A stretch of DNA of 64,000 nucleotides from positions 8,169 through 72,168 of the forward strand of contig CAJEXI010000010.1 in NCBI GenBank assembly GCA_903994455.1. The letters are read 5' to 3'. The stretch is from an uncultured Chlorobiaceae bacterium (lineage in GTDB: Bacteria > Bacteroidota > Chlorobiia > Chlorobiales > Chlorobiaceae). This document shows, in pieces, positions 26,482-35,159 of this stretch. Under the pieces are notes generated by a model. The model did no database searches. It worked only from the letters and a program-made list of their open reading frames with translations, and was not told the DNA's origin. The position numbers were made by a program, and so were the translations under genes. Positions within the stretch are counted from its first letter, which is position 1. Every line of letters begins with the position of its first letter.

Positions 26482-26785
26482 TTACTGTTGCTCAATCGTT
26501 GCAGGGTCAATGCGGTCGTAGGATTTATGGGTGCCGATAAACTTGATGAAAACCGTTCTTGAAGAAAATCGAATCCTCGCCACGATCCGGTAATGATTTC
26601 CTTTGATGTTGAAAACATAACGTTCGTTCGTGATATAATCCGCCGACAGAAACATTGTTTTCAAGTCAGCGTGGTTCTTCCAGTCTGCTGCTTTTACCTT
26701 TGCATACCATTCATTTCAATGATGGTATCGCATCAGGGTATTTTGCTCCGAAACTGTTCAAAACCGATTTTTTGATAATGACCAT
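26482..26785 (-). pseudogene. higB: HigB-type mRNA interferase, frameshifted
   Basis: MVIIKKSVLNSFGAKYPDAIPSLK followed by a stop, then after a +1 shift EWYAKVKAADWKNHADLKTMFLS, FNIKGNHYRIVARI and VFIKFIGTHKSYDRID. The second part carries the HigB signature (VFNIKGN.YR...FIRFVGTH..YD.I). The shift lies near 26710 at AAATGAATGG. Toxin and antitoxin of this pair are each hit once, so the module is inactive unless both shifts are sequencing errors. Confidence 0.75.
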
Positions 26786-27073
26786 CTATGATCCCTTTCC
26801 CTCATAATATTCTTGTTCTCGAAATTAAATTACATTTTACAAAAATCTATTACACATTCTTGTTCGAATGCCGTATTTCATACAAAATACTTTCAGCTCC
26901 TGAAGACTCTTGTGGCATCATTTCAAGCCAATCTGTTGCCGCTTGAGCAGCACTTCACCTCACGTTTTTCCTTTCCCAAACCTTTGTGCTATATTTCGTT
27001 ACGTCTCCTTTCCCTCTCTTGGTAGAGCAGCCCCGGAAATCTCGATTGATGATAACAGTACTTGCGATAACCC

Positions 27074-27226
27074 ATGCCCCTCAAAAAATCCGAACTCTAC
27101 TCCTCCCTGTGGCAAAGCTGTGACGAACTGCGCGGCGGCATGGATACCTGCCAGTATAAAGACTCTGTGCTCGTCCTGCTTTTTGTCAAATTTATCAGCG
27201 ACAGACAAGCTTTTTGTCGAAGATGA
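27074..27226 (+). pseudogene. hsdM: hsdM 5' fragment with its duplicated upstream region
   Basis: MPLKKSELYSSLWQSCDE and on to LVLLFVKFISD equals the first 42 residues of the intact HsdM at 37015, then runs into unrelated sequence and stops. About 125 bases upstream (from 26949) also match the region before the intact hsdM (from 36890). The duplicated block is thus about 255 bp and includes promoter and start. It may still be transcribed and drive the downstream hsdR. Confidence 0.85.
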
Positions 27227-27497
27227 AAGATTTTTTTTGTTGATTGATTTGTCAACTGTTGGTGAATCCTTGTTGCCCGCAGCGAAACCGTTTTTAGGGG
27301 AGACTACCGGTAAAACTACCCAGAAAAAAATACTTGCTTTGCTGAAAATACAACCATCCATAACGCAGCGTTTGTTGGCGGCTGAGTTAGGTGTCAGTGC
27401 GAACGGCATCAAATATCACATTGATAAAATGAAGTCAGAAGGCATCATTCGTCATGTTGGCGCAAGCATTGGCGGCCATTGGGAGGTCTTGCAATGA
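27204..27497 (+). pseudogene. C-terminal winged-helix fragment of an ATPase-type regulator
   Basis: Frame reads DKLFVEDERFFLL and then KTTQKKILALLKIQPSITQRLLAAELGVSANGIKYHIDKMKSEG, ending IGGHWEVLQ. This is the wHTH tail seen at the end of the DUF4062/ATPase protein remnants at 43789 and 46741 (GGHWEVL). It is fused directly to the hsdM fragment. Its stop overlaps the hsdR start (ATGA), so a translated remnant could couple to hsdR. Confidence 0.6.
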
Positions 27498-30400
27498 CCA
27501 CTATCGGCAACTCTGAACGCGACACACAGAACCGCGTGCTTGCCCTGTTCACCACAGAGCTTGGCTATCGCTCTCTCGGCAACTGGAAGGATCGCGAGGG
27601 GAACAGCAATATCGAAGAGTCTTTACTCATGGCTTACCTTTTTGGGAATGGCTACACTCCTGCGCAGAGTACCAAAGCCATCCATGAACTGCGCATTGAG
27701 GCAAATAATCCCAACCGTACACTCTACGAAAACAACCGAAAAGTCTACAGCCTCCTTCACTACGGTGTTCCGGTAAAAGCGGTGGCGGGGGAGAAGAGTG
27801 AAACTGTCAAGCTCATCAACACCGACCACCCGGAGCTGAACAACTTTGCCATTGCCGAAGAGGTGACGGTGTATGGGCAGCACGACAAACGGCCCGATAT
27901 TGTGCTCTACCTGAACGGGATAGCGGTCGGCGTGCTGGAATTGAAGAACAGCAGGGTATCGCTGGGTGACGGCATCCGTCAAAGTCTTGTCAATCAGCGG
28001 CCCGAGTTTATTGCCCCTTTCTTTTCAACCGTGCAGTTCATCTTTGCCGGAAACGATTCGGAGGGGCTGAAGTATGGCACGGTTGGCACGGAGGAGAAGT
28101 ATTTTCTGCAATGGAAGGAGGATGAGGAGGATAACTCCCGTTTCAAGCTTGAAAAATATCTGCTCAAGATCTGCCGGAAGTCGCGCCTGGTCGAGCTGCT
28201 GCACGACTTTGTGCTCTTTGATGGCGGGGTAAAGAAGCTGCCACGGGTACATCAGTATTTTGGTGTCAAGGCGGCGCAGCGCTCTGCTGAGGCGTTCAGG
28301 GGTGGTATTATCTGGCACACACAGGGGAGCGGCAAGAGCATGGTGATGGTGCTGCTGGCCCGCTGGATTCTGGAGAACAAGCCTGCCGCCCGTGTGGTTA
28401 TTGTGACTGATCGCGATGAACTCGACAAGCAGATTGCCGGAGTTTTTACCGATGCGGGAGAAACAATCAGGCGCACCACCAGCGGCAGTGACCTGATGAA
28501 GCAGCTCAGCCTTCCTGCTCCGCGTCTGCTCTGCTCACTGGTACACAAGTTTGGCAGAAAAGGGGTGGATAATTTTGAGGAGTTTATTCGGGAGCTTGAA
28601 TCACAGCCAGGCCATACGGTGGGGGATGTTTTTGTTTTTGTTGATGAGTGCCACCGGACGCAGAGTGGCAAGTTGCATCGAACCATGAAGGCCTTGATGC
28701 CCAATGCGGCCTTTGTCGGGTTTACCGGAACGCCTCTGTTGAAAAAGGATGCTGCAACCACTCTTGAAGTGTTCGGGAGCTACATTCACACCTACAAGTT
28801 CAACGAGGCCGTTGAGGACAGGGTGGTGCTTGATCTGGTGTATGAGGCGCGGGATATTGATCAGCAACTTGGCTCGAAGGAGAAAATCGACGCATGGTTC
28901 GATGCCAAAACAAGGGGGTTGAATGAGTGGCAGAAGGGCGCTCTTCGCGAGCAGTGGGGAACAATGCAGCATCTGCTCAGCTCCCGGTCACGGATGAATC
29001 GGGTTGTTAACGATATTGTTTTTGATTTCAGTGTGAAGCCCCGCCTCAGTAACAATCGTGGCAACGCCATGCTGGTTGCTTCAAGTATCTACGAGGCCTG
29101 CAAGTACTTTGAACTGTTTCAGAAGTCGGTGTTTAAAGGCAAGTGCGCGGTGATTACCTCCTACAATCCCCAAACGAGAGACATTACAACAGAGGATACC
29201 GGTGCCAACACGGAGACAGACAAGGAGTCGATCTACAACACCTACATGGTGCTCCTGCAGGGTGTAGAGGCTGTGCCGGGCAAGTCAAAAACAGAGAGCT
29301 ACGAAGACAATGCCAAGCGGCTCTTCAGGGAGCAACCGGCAACGATGAAGCTGCTGATTGTGGTCGATAAACTGCTGACCGGCTTTGATGCCCCGAGCTG
29401 CACCTGCCTCTATATCGATAAAAGTATGCAGGATCATGCTCTCTTTCAGGCCATCTGCCGCACCAATCGCCTTGACGGGGAGGACAAGGAGTTCGGCTAC
29501 ATCGTCGATTATAAGGATCTCTTCAAAAAGGTCAATGATGCTCTGAAGGTCTATACGGTTTATAGTTCAGAGCTGGATAAGAGCGATGGTGCAGGAGAGT
29601 CTGATATTCTGATGAAAGATCGGCTGGCAAAGGGGCGGGAGCGTCTCGACAACGCTGTTGAGGCGCTTGCACTGATCTGCGAACCGGTTGATCCGCCGAA
29701 AGGTGAGCTTCAGCATATCCATTTTTTCTGCGGCAACAGTGAACTTCCCGAGGAGCTTAAAGTAAGAGAGCCGCTCCGTTCCGCTCTCTACAAGGCAACA
29801 GCCATGCTGGTAAGGGCCTACAGCGGTATTGCCGACGAGCTTGATGCCGCAGGCTACAGCGCCACTGATGTTCAGCGCATCAAAAGAGCTCTCGATCGTT
29901 CTGTAAAGTTGCGCGAAATCATCCGCTATGCCAGCGGTGAAAGCATCGACCTGAAGGCCTATGAGGCGGATATGCGCCATCTCATCGACACCTATATCGA
30001 AGCCGATGAGCCGAGAAAGATCTCTCCGTTTGATGCTCTGCCGCTTTTGGAGCTGATTGTGAAATCCGGCCTTGCAGAGGCGATCAACAACCTGCCCGAA
30101 GGGATCAAAAGCAGCAGGGATGCGATTGCCGAGACGATCGAGAACAATGTCCGAAGCAAAATCATCAAAGATCACCTGAACGATCCGGCATTTTATGAGA
30201 GCATGTCGCTCTTGCTTGACGAACTCATTGCTTCGCGCCGTCGGAAAGCCATTGAGTACGAGGCGTATCTCAAACAGATGGCCGAACTGGCAAACCGCGT
30301 GGCATCAGGCCATGCTGAAGAGACTCCTGCGCAATTGAATACTCCCGGTCGCCGCGCATTGTACAACAACCTGAAGCTTGACCGGATTGGAGATGTTGAC

Positions 30401-30622
30401 CTTGACCTGTCCGATGAGCCGACCGGCTATAAAGGGTTGCAGGATGAAAAATTGCGTCTGGCGATGATGCTGGATGAAACAGTCAAACGAGTCCGGCCGA
30501 ATGGCTGGCGTGGAGTCAAACCAAAAGAGAATATTATCAAAGGGGCGCTTTTTGAAGTGCTGCAGGACGCTGACGAGGTGGAGCGGCTCTTTCTCGTTAT
30601 TGAACGGCAACGAGAGTATTGA
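27494..30622 (+). CDS. hsdR: Type I restriction enzyme R subunit
   Basis: 1042 residues from the ATG at 27494; a TTG start five codons earlier is possible. N-terminal PD-(D/E)XK nuclease (RPDIVLYLNGIAVGVLELKNSR, about 133-154), then the translocase: P-loop TQGSGKSMV near 276, DECHRTQ near 384, SFII motif FTGTPLL, and helicase domain 2 (KLLIVVDKLLTGFDAPSCTCL, QAICRTNRLDG). It forms the motor and nuclease of the R2M2S complex. Its partners hsdM and hsdS are 6.4 kb further on and not adjacent. Downstream the stop overlaps the next ATG (TGATG). Confidence 0.93.
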   Translation: MTTIGNSERDTQNRVLALFTTELGYRSLGNWKDREGNSNIEESLLMAYLFGNGYTPAQSTKAIHELRIEANNPNRTLYENNRKVYSLLHYGVPVKAVAGEKSETVKLINTDHPELNNFAIAEEVTVYGQHDKRPDIVLYLNGIAVGVLELKNSRVSLGDGIRQSLVNQRPEFIAPFFSTVQFIFAGNDSEGLKYGTVGTEEKYFLQWKEDEEDNSRFKLEKYLLKICRKSRLVELLHDFVLFDGGVKKLPRVHQYFGVKAAQRSAEAFRGGIIWHTQGSGKSMVMVLLARWILENKPAARVVIVTDRDELDKQIAGVFTDAGETIRRTTSGSDLMKQLSLPAPRLLCSLVHKFGRKGVDNFEEFIRELESQPGHTVGDVFVFVDECHRTQSGKLHRTMKALMPNAAFVGFTGTPLLKKDAATTLEVFGSYIHTYKFNEAVEDRVVLDLVYEARDIDQQLGSKEKIDAWFDAKTRGLNEWQKGALREQWGTMQHLLSSRSRMNRVVNDIVFDFSVKPRLSNNRGNAMLVASSIYEACKYFELFQKSVFKGKCAVITSYNPQTRDITTEDTGANTETDKESIYNTYMVLLQGVEAVPGKSKTESYEDNAKRLFREQPATMKLLIVVDKLLTGFDAPSCTCLYIDKSMQDHALFQAICRTNRLDGEDKEFGYIVDYKDLFKKVNDALKVYTVYSSELDKSDGAGESDILMKDRLAKGRERLDNAVEALALICEPVDPPKGELQHIHFFCGNSELPEELKVREPLRSALYKATAMLVRAYSGIADELDAAGYSATDVQRIKRALDRSVKLREIIRYASGESIDLKAYEADMRHLIDTYIEADEPRKISPFDALPLLELIVKSGLAEAINNLPEGIKSSRDAIAETIENNVRSKIIKDHLNDPAFYESMSLLLDELIASRRRKAIEYEAYLKQMAELANRVASGHAEETPAQLNTPGRRALYNNLKLDRIGDVDLDLSDEPTGYKGLQDEKLRLAMMLDETVKRVRPNGWRGVKPKENIIKGALFEVLQDADEVERLFLVIERQREY

Positions 30623-31338
30623 TGGTGACCAGAGTTGTTATAGGAGATATTCCTGTTGATGTGGTGCTGAAGGATATCAGGAATATCCATCTGAGTGTTC
30701 ACCCGCCAGCAGGCAGGGTGCGTCTTTCGGCCCCCGTCGGCATGGATATCGACACCCTTCGCCTCTATGCCATTTCGCGGCTGGGCTGGATAAAAAAGCA
30801 GCAGCGCAAGCTGCGCGGGCAGGAGCGCGAAACTCCACGGGAGTACCTGAATCGGGAGAGCCATTATCTCTGGGGAAAACGTTACCTGCTGAAAATTGTT
30901 GAGCGTGAAGCTCTGTCGGCTGTTGACGTGCAGCATAGCGCAATAGTTTTATATATCCGTCCTGATGCCAGTCAGGAGAAAAAACAGTCGGTGCTTGATG
31001 CATGGTATCGGAAGCAGTTGAAGGTTGCCATCCCTGATCTCATTGCTTCATGGGAGAAAAGGATCGGGGTGCGGGTCAATGAGTTTGGCATCAAGAAAAT
31101 GAAGACGAAATGGGGCACCTGCAACCCTGATGCCCGGCGAATATGGGTAAACCTCGAACTCGCCAAAAAGCCGAAAGAGTGCCTCGAATACATTGTGGTG
31201 CATGAAATGGTTCACCTTCTGGAGCATCACCACAACGAACGATTCATTGCCCTCATGGATGACATGCTGCCAAAATGGCGCTCACTGCGGGACGATCTCA
31301 ATCGCCTGCCGGTCAAGCATGAGGAGTGGGAGTATTGA
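30622..31338 (+). CDS. M48/YgjP-type zinc metallopeptidase
   Basis: 238 residues of the DUF45/YgjP family. Zinc motif HEMVHLLEHHHNERF (His194, Glu195, His198), preceded by KWGTCNPDARRIWVNLELAKKP, the usual KWGSC segment. Cytoplasmic. Translationally coupled to hsdR by TGATG; genes of this type are common neighbours of type I restriction genes, where their role is unclear. The last 24 codons are found again at 35200-35273 fused to an hsdR fragment. Confidence 0.9.
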   Translation: MVTRVVIGDIPVDVVLKDIRNIHLSVHPPAGRVRLSAPVGMDIDTLRLYAISRLGWIKKQQRKLRGQERETPREYLNRESHYLWGKRYLLKIVEREALSAVDVQHSAIVLYIRPDASQEKKQSVLDAWYRKQLKVAIPDLIASWEKRIGVRVNEFGIKKMKTKWGTCNPDARRIWVNLELAKKPKECLEYIVVHEMVHLLEHHHNERFIALMDDMLPKWRSLRDDLNRLPVKHEEWEY

Positions 31339-31344
31339 GCGAAG

Positions 31345-31431
31345 CGGCAGATGCCGAGGGTGATGCTTCGTTATGCCGCTGGCGGGATTTCTGAAGATGC
31401 GGCCATCTATCCAGATTTCAAGAAAGAATAA
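31345..31431 (+). pseudogene. Remnant of an AlkD-like C terminus
   Basis: In frame it reads RQMPRVMLRYAAGGISEDAAIY, matching PRMPRVMLRYAIERFPEE of the intact AlkD-like protein at 22097. The DNA match is good for about 27 bases and then fades. A more decayed version follows the hsdR/M48 scar at about 35275-35340. Confidence 0.5.
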
Positions 31432-31467
31432 GTCGTAATTATAAATATCGTTCCGAGTGAAAGCACC

Positions 31468-31535
31468 CTGGGAACGCCGAGCTCCAGCTCGGCAAAAAGG
31501 ATTATAAAATGTTGAGCTGGAGTTCGGCGTTTCCG
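31468..31535. repeat. Pair of GCCGAGCTCCAGCTCGGC palindromes
   Basis: CTGGGAACGCCGAGCTCC with mirror arm AGCTCGGC (31468-31493) and a variant GTTGAGCTGGAGTTCGGCG (about 31510-31530), facing and separated by an A-rich spacer. The arrangement is the same as at 4843-4896, far away in the AAA-ATPase-like array, so the repeat is dispersed. The rest of 31432-31803 holds no gene I can support. Confidence 0.7.
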
Positions 31536-31803
31536 GTACGGTATAAGCTCAAAGATTTCGATACATCCTTACCGAATAGCCTGTAATTCACAGAATTAGA
31601 AATATTGCTGTGTTGTTTGGTGCTGCCTCGTTATACTATCTTCGGGAAATAACGATCGAACCGAAGGTAAAGGTCTTGCGGGTTGCCGGTATTGGTAAGT
31701 GTCTATATTTCTCTCATTCTGATTACCTTATAGCACAGGAGCCGGAGGGTTTGGGACATAAATTTCAACAATTTCTGGTAACTATGTTGCGGGAGGTATT
31801 GTT

Positions 31804-32013
31804 ATGGAACTTCATATAAGTGATGAAAAAACCAAAGAACTTCTTTCTGAGGTTGTAGTGGAGCTTTTAAAGACAAAAAAAATTTTGTTGTATGATGTTA
31901 TCATAGAGGCATTAGAGGATGTTGGTCTGGCAAATGCCATCGCTGAAGGGCGAAAGAATGATTTTGTATCAGAGGATGAAATTTTTTCTATTCTTGACGG
32001 CAATGCAAAGTGA
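31804..32013 (+). CDS. Antitoxin-like small protein
   Basis: 69 residues, MELHISDEKTKELLSEVVVELL ... ALEDVGLANAIAEGRKNDFVSEDEIFSIL. The pattern (short N-terminal strand, long helix, then EDxxLAxAIxEG and a final 'EE.IF.IL.G') matches small antitoxins that precede RelE-type toxins. GGAGG at 31791 gives a good ribosome-binding site. It overlaps the following toxin remnant by GTGA, the expected coupling, but that toxin is truncated. Confidence 0.65.
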   Translation: MELHISDEKTKELLSEVVVELLKTKKILLYDVIIEALEDVGLANAIAEGRKNDFVSEDEIFSILDGNAK

Positions 32014-32165
32014 CCATTATCTTTGAACAGAGATTCGCAAAAGAGCTTAGAAGGCTTCGCGATGATAAGCGGTTAATCAACCGATATCAAAGAAACTTAA
32101 TTCGAGTGTTGAACCCGGTAGATTTTATTTTGGAGGACGAAAGTGATGATTCAAGCGATAAGTGA
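32010..32165 (+). pseudogene. RelE-type toxin remnant
   Basis: Starts at GTG overlapping the antitoxin stop and reads VTIIFEQRFAKELRRLRDDKRLINRYQ, a usual RelE/ParE beginning. After about 30 residues it runs into unrelated sequence and stops at 32163. The catalytic C-terminal strands are missing, so the antitoxin at 31804 is an orphan. Confidence 0.6.
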
Positions 32166-32298
32166 GCAGCAAGTATTACAGGAAGGCTTTCATGTCCTCT
32201 TGACCCATTTGGAGCCATCGAAGTTAGCTCGATTTTGGGCGGCGTGTAATTTAGGTGGTGGAGATTTCCGGCCCGTAAAATACCATGAACAAGATTAA
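32146..32298 (+). CDS. 50-residue hypothetical protein, probably truncated
   Basis: ATG at 32146 behind GGAGG (32131-32135). Sequence MIQAISEQQVLQEGFHVLLTHL ... LARFWAACNLGGGDF. It resembles small proteins of toxin-antitoxin loci of about 70 residues (EGF.IL...L.P...ARF......GxGDY), which continue with a second helix that is missing here. It ends 13 bases inside the next frame. Confidence 0.4.
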   Translation: MIQAISEQQVLQEGFHVLLTHLEPSKLARFWAACNLGGGDFRPVKYHEQD

Positions 32299-32608
32299 AA
32301 CATACAAGAGTGACGCTTATGCAGCAATCCATTAAACCATGGCAGGCATGTATGATGCTGGTGTTATCGACAAAAAGACAATGCGCGAGTTTGACGAAGC
32401 TTGTTTGACATCGGTTCATGCGTTCAGTGCTCCTGATATCAAAGCCTTGCGAGAGCGTGAGGAGGTGAGCCAGAGAGTTTTTGCCCTGTACATGAATGTG
32501 AGCAAAGATTCGGTCATTCAATGGGAACGGGGGCTCAAGAAGCCCGCTGGTCCAACATTGAAACTCCTTTCTCTGGTGAAGCAGAAAGGGCTCTCGGCTA
32601 TTACGTGA
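32285..32608 (+). pseudogene. NadS/HigA-like HTH antitoxin with an early stop
   Basis: The frame from ATG 32285 reads MNKIKTYKSDAYAAIH, stop (TAA at 32333), then TMAGMYDAGVIDKKTMREFDEACL and the HTH KALREREEVSQRVFALYMNVSKDSVIQWERGLKKP. Replacing the TAA by a Glu codon would give a normal NadS-type antitoxin. An in-frame ATG three codons beyond the stop (32339) allows an 89-residue product retaining the entire HTH, so DNA binding may survive. No toxin gene is next to it. Confidence 0.6.
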
Positions 32609-32813
32609 CCGCAAAATTGAGGCCTTCCCCAGCGGGACGTTTCGCCTGCTTGAGTGCATTCCGTTTAAACCAAAAAGCTTCAGGGCTTTTCTTGAGCGTC
32701 ATGCCATTGCAGGGGCAAGCTTCCACCGATGCCCCATAATCGGAAACAGAAAAGATAATATTCGCGAAGATTTCGCCAGCGATAGTCCTTTGCTGATTTG
32801 CGGCTTATTATAA
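32604..32813 (+). pseudogene. C-terminal fragment, possibly a THUMP-like methyltransferase tail
   Basis: Open frame of 69 codons without start: RDRKIEAFPSGTFRLLE, then PFKPKSFRAFLERHAIAGASFHR. The segment FRLLE.. PFKPKxxRA.L resembles the THUMP-like domain found at the end of some class I methyltransferases, but the match is from memory and weak. It is followed by an A/T-rich promoter-like stretch of the next gene. Confidence 0.3.
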
Positions 32814-32832
32814 ATATTCTGATATTAGCAGC

Positions 32833-33603
32833 ATGACTACCAATAATCGAATAAAATTAAAATCAACACTTGCCCAACACACTCAGGGCACGGTTGATTT
32901 GGCATCATGGCTCGAGCAACGTGGCATCTCCCATGACCTCCAAAAGCATTACCGCAAGAGCGGCTGGATGGAATCCGTCGGCACCGGAGCACTGAAACGG
33001 CCCGGTGAAGAGGTGACATGGCCAGGGGCCCTCTATACACTGCAAACGCAAGCCCAATTGCCGCTTCATGCCGGGGCGCTCACGGCTCTTGCCTTGCAGG
33101 GTTTTGCGCATTATGTGCCTCTTGGCAAACAGACCGTCTCTTTATTTTCTCCCATCAAAACACATTTACCGGCATGGTTCAGAAACTATGAGTGGCCGCA
33201 ACTGATTGTCCATGAAAGAACATCATTTCTGCCGAACGACACTGGACTTATGGACCTGCAGTTGCCCTTGTTTTCCATACGTGTCTCTTCGCCGGAACGG
33301 GCAATTCTCGAATGCCTCTACCTTTGTCCTGATACCCTGAATCTGGTGGAGTGCTATCAGATCATGGAAGGTTTGACAACACTTCGCCCACAAGTTGTAC
33401 AGGAGCTTCTTGAGCAATGTCGCTCAATCAAGGTAAAACGCCTTTTTCTCTACATGGCAGAAAAAGCTGAACATGAGTGGTATAAACGCCTTGATCACGC
33501 TCAACTCGATCTCGGAAAAGGAGCAAGAAGTATCGTTAAAGAAGGCGGTGTTTATGTTGAAAAGTACGCTCTTAACCTGCCAGAGGAGCTGGTCAAGTTA
33601 TGA
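32833..33603 (+). CDS. AbiEi-type antitoxin (type IV toxin-antitoxin)
   Basis: 256 residues. N-terminal winged-helix region (LASWLEQRGISHDLQKHYRKSGWMESVGTGA, about 22-52) and C-terminal AbiEi-like domain with VSSPERAILECLYL and LEQCRSIKVKRLFLYMAEK. In the abiE systems this protein represses the operon and counteracts the nucleotidyltransferase AbiEii. The frame is intact and overlaps the damaged toxin gene by ATGA. Confidence 0.85.
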   Translation: MTTNNRIKLKSTLAQHTQGTVDLASWLEQRGISHDLQKHYRKSGWMESVGTGALKRPGEEVTWPGALYTLQTQAQLPLHAGALTALALQGFAHYVPLGKQTVSLFSPIKTHLPAWFRNYEWPQLIVHERTSFLPNDTGLMDLQLPLFSIRVSSPERAILECLYLCPDTLNLVECYQIMEGLTTLRPQVVQELLEQCRSIKVKRLFLYMAEKAEHEWYKRLDHAQLDLGKGARSIVKEGGVYVEKYALNLPEELVKL

Positions 33604-33830
33604 TAGACCCAATGTATTGCCAGCAGGTAGACCTCCTGCTTCAGGTATTGCCGCTTGTGGCCAAAGAATAGGTCTTTGCGTTAAAAGGCGGCACGGCAAT
33701 AAATCTGTTTGTACGAAATATGCCCCGATTATCTGTTGATAATTTGCCTCTGGATGACCGCGATACAGCGATGAGAGGGATATCTGAGGCCCTGAACCAT
33801 GTCAGGCAGCAGATCAGACAGAAACAATGA
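33600..33830 (+). pseudogene. AbiEii nucleotidyltransferase toxin, degraded
   Basis: Reads MIDPMYCQQVDLLLQVLPLVAKE, TAG, VFALKGGTAINLFVRNMPRLSVD, then NLPLDDRDTAMRGISEALN and a stop at 33828. Compared with family members there is a Lys-to-stop change, loss of a few codons after SVD that should contain the second catalytic Asp (VDIDL), and a large C-terminal loss. The GG motif (KGGTAINLF) remains. The toxin is dead on three counts. Confidence 0.8.
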
Positions 33831-34123
33831 CGTTTGAAGTATCCCAGGACTTGCTGGCCTCACTCAATATTGGGATTCAAGACTTGGCACAAGAGATTCG
33901 TCTCATGGCTGCCATAACTTATTTTCAGGAGAAAAAACTCTCATTGGGGAAAGCTGCTGATTTGGCGGGATGTAATCGGCTCAGCTTTATGGATATTTTG
34001 GCGCAAAAAGGGATTGTCATTTTTGATTATGACGAGTCTATTGTTGACAGTGAGTTGGCACTGGTAACGGGTCCGGTTGTTGTGCCTTGCCATAACAAGA
34101 GTAACACCCAGCGCAGTTACTAA
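33827..34123 (+). CDS. UPF0175-family small protein (antitoxin-like)
   Basis: 98 residues, MTFEVSQDLLASLNIG ... EIRLMAAITYFQEKKLSLGKAADLAGCNRLSFMDILAQKGI, a standard UPF0175 sequence (ribbon/helix type). The last 18 residues (GPVVVPCHNKSNTQRSY) do not fit the family and probably come from a junction. UPF0175 genes normally pair with a DUF3368 PIN toxin, which is absent here. The start overlaps the stop of the dead AbiEii frame. Confidence 0.75.
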   Translation: MTFEVSQDLLASLNIGIQDLAQEIRLMAAITYFQEKKLSLGKAADLAGCNRLSFMDILAQKGIVIFDYDESIVDSELALVTGPVVVPCHNKSNTQRSY

Positions 34124-34294
34124 AAAATGGTTACATTTCGTGTCGGCTTTCATCGGGCATAATTGCGAGTTGGCTGGGTGTGCCGTGTGCCCATTTTCTG
34201 ATAAAAGCCATGAGGGGGGATTCCAGTGGAAGCACTATTGGATACCGATGCTGCTCTTTAATGAATTCAATCTTAAAAGAGCATTCAGGGAATA

Positions 34295-35002
34295 ATGACA
34301 ACGAGGTATCTGTGGGACGTGTTTCCACCTGTTTTGATTCATGCTAACGAATCAACGGTAAAACAGCATCCATCATATCGCGCAGCCAAGTCCGGCGACC
34401 CCGATGCTGCGTATCTCTTGGTAAATGCTCTGTTGAATCCAATAATTGTTGGACAATTAGCAGATACCTATGCTCGGCAAAAACCAACATTAGTTTCAGC
34501 GCATGCAGTGGAGGGGGCTGGGGTAAACGCCATACCGGAAGCATTGGCTGATATGCTTGCCCAAAAATTAGGCTGGCCTACAGATAATGGCATAGTACAG
34601 ATAAACATTGTGTCGCATACAGGAGCTGATGGATTTTCTCGTTTGGCGAGGCAGGCGAAGTTTGACGGTGAGGCATTGGCAGGCAAACCTTACCTGTTAA
34701 CTGATGATTTTGTTGGGCAAGGTGGAACGCTGGCTAACTTGCGATCGCATATCATGAGCAAAGGCGGTAACGTGCTGGGCGCAATCGTGTTGACAGGAAA
34801 ACCTCATTCTGCAAAAATTGCCTTGGATAGAGTGACACTTCAAGAATTAAGACTATAACATGGACAACAACTCGAAAATTGGTGGGATCAAAGATTCGGC
34901 TTCAGATTTGACTGCCTTACAGAGTCTGAAGCACGTTATTTGCTTAACACCCCGGATGTTGACCGCATCCGAAATCAAATTATTGCGGCAGTCCAAGGTT
35001 GA
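34295..35002 (+). pseudogene. Phosphoribosyltransferase-like gene with an in-frame stop
   Basis: 187 residues before TAA at 34856: MTTRYLWDVFPPVLIHANE, a PRPP-loop-like YLLTDDFVGQGGTL (about 145-158) and SHTGADGFSRLARQAKF. After TAA the same frame continues for 47 codons with protein-like sequence, HGQQLENWWDQRFGFRFDCLTE then SEARYLLNTPDVDRIRNQI. The parent protein was therefore about 235 residues. The main domain is complete, so the shortened protein might still fold. Role unknown; PRTase-like genes occur near toxin-antitoxin and phage-defence genes. Confidence 0.65.
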
Positions 35003-35159
35003 AATTGCCCAGCGGGTCCGTGAATTGGCAGGATTACGTGGTGGGCCAGCCCCATTTAAGGAAAATGCAATTGGAACATCGCTTCGGCGCACTGCCAGAG
35101 TAAGCGCAAAAGGAGATAAGCAGTAATTTCATCTTTAAAATAAATTTCTATTTGAAATT

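Noticed and set aside
34860-35126. An 88-codon plus-strand frame starting MDNNSKIGGIKD
   Set aside because: It overlaps the continuing PRTase-like frame, which has more protein-like sequence; the 88-codon frame has no domain.
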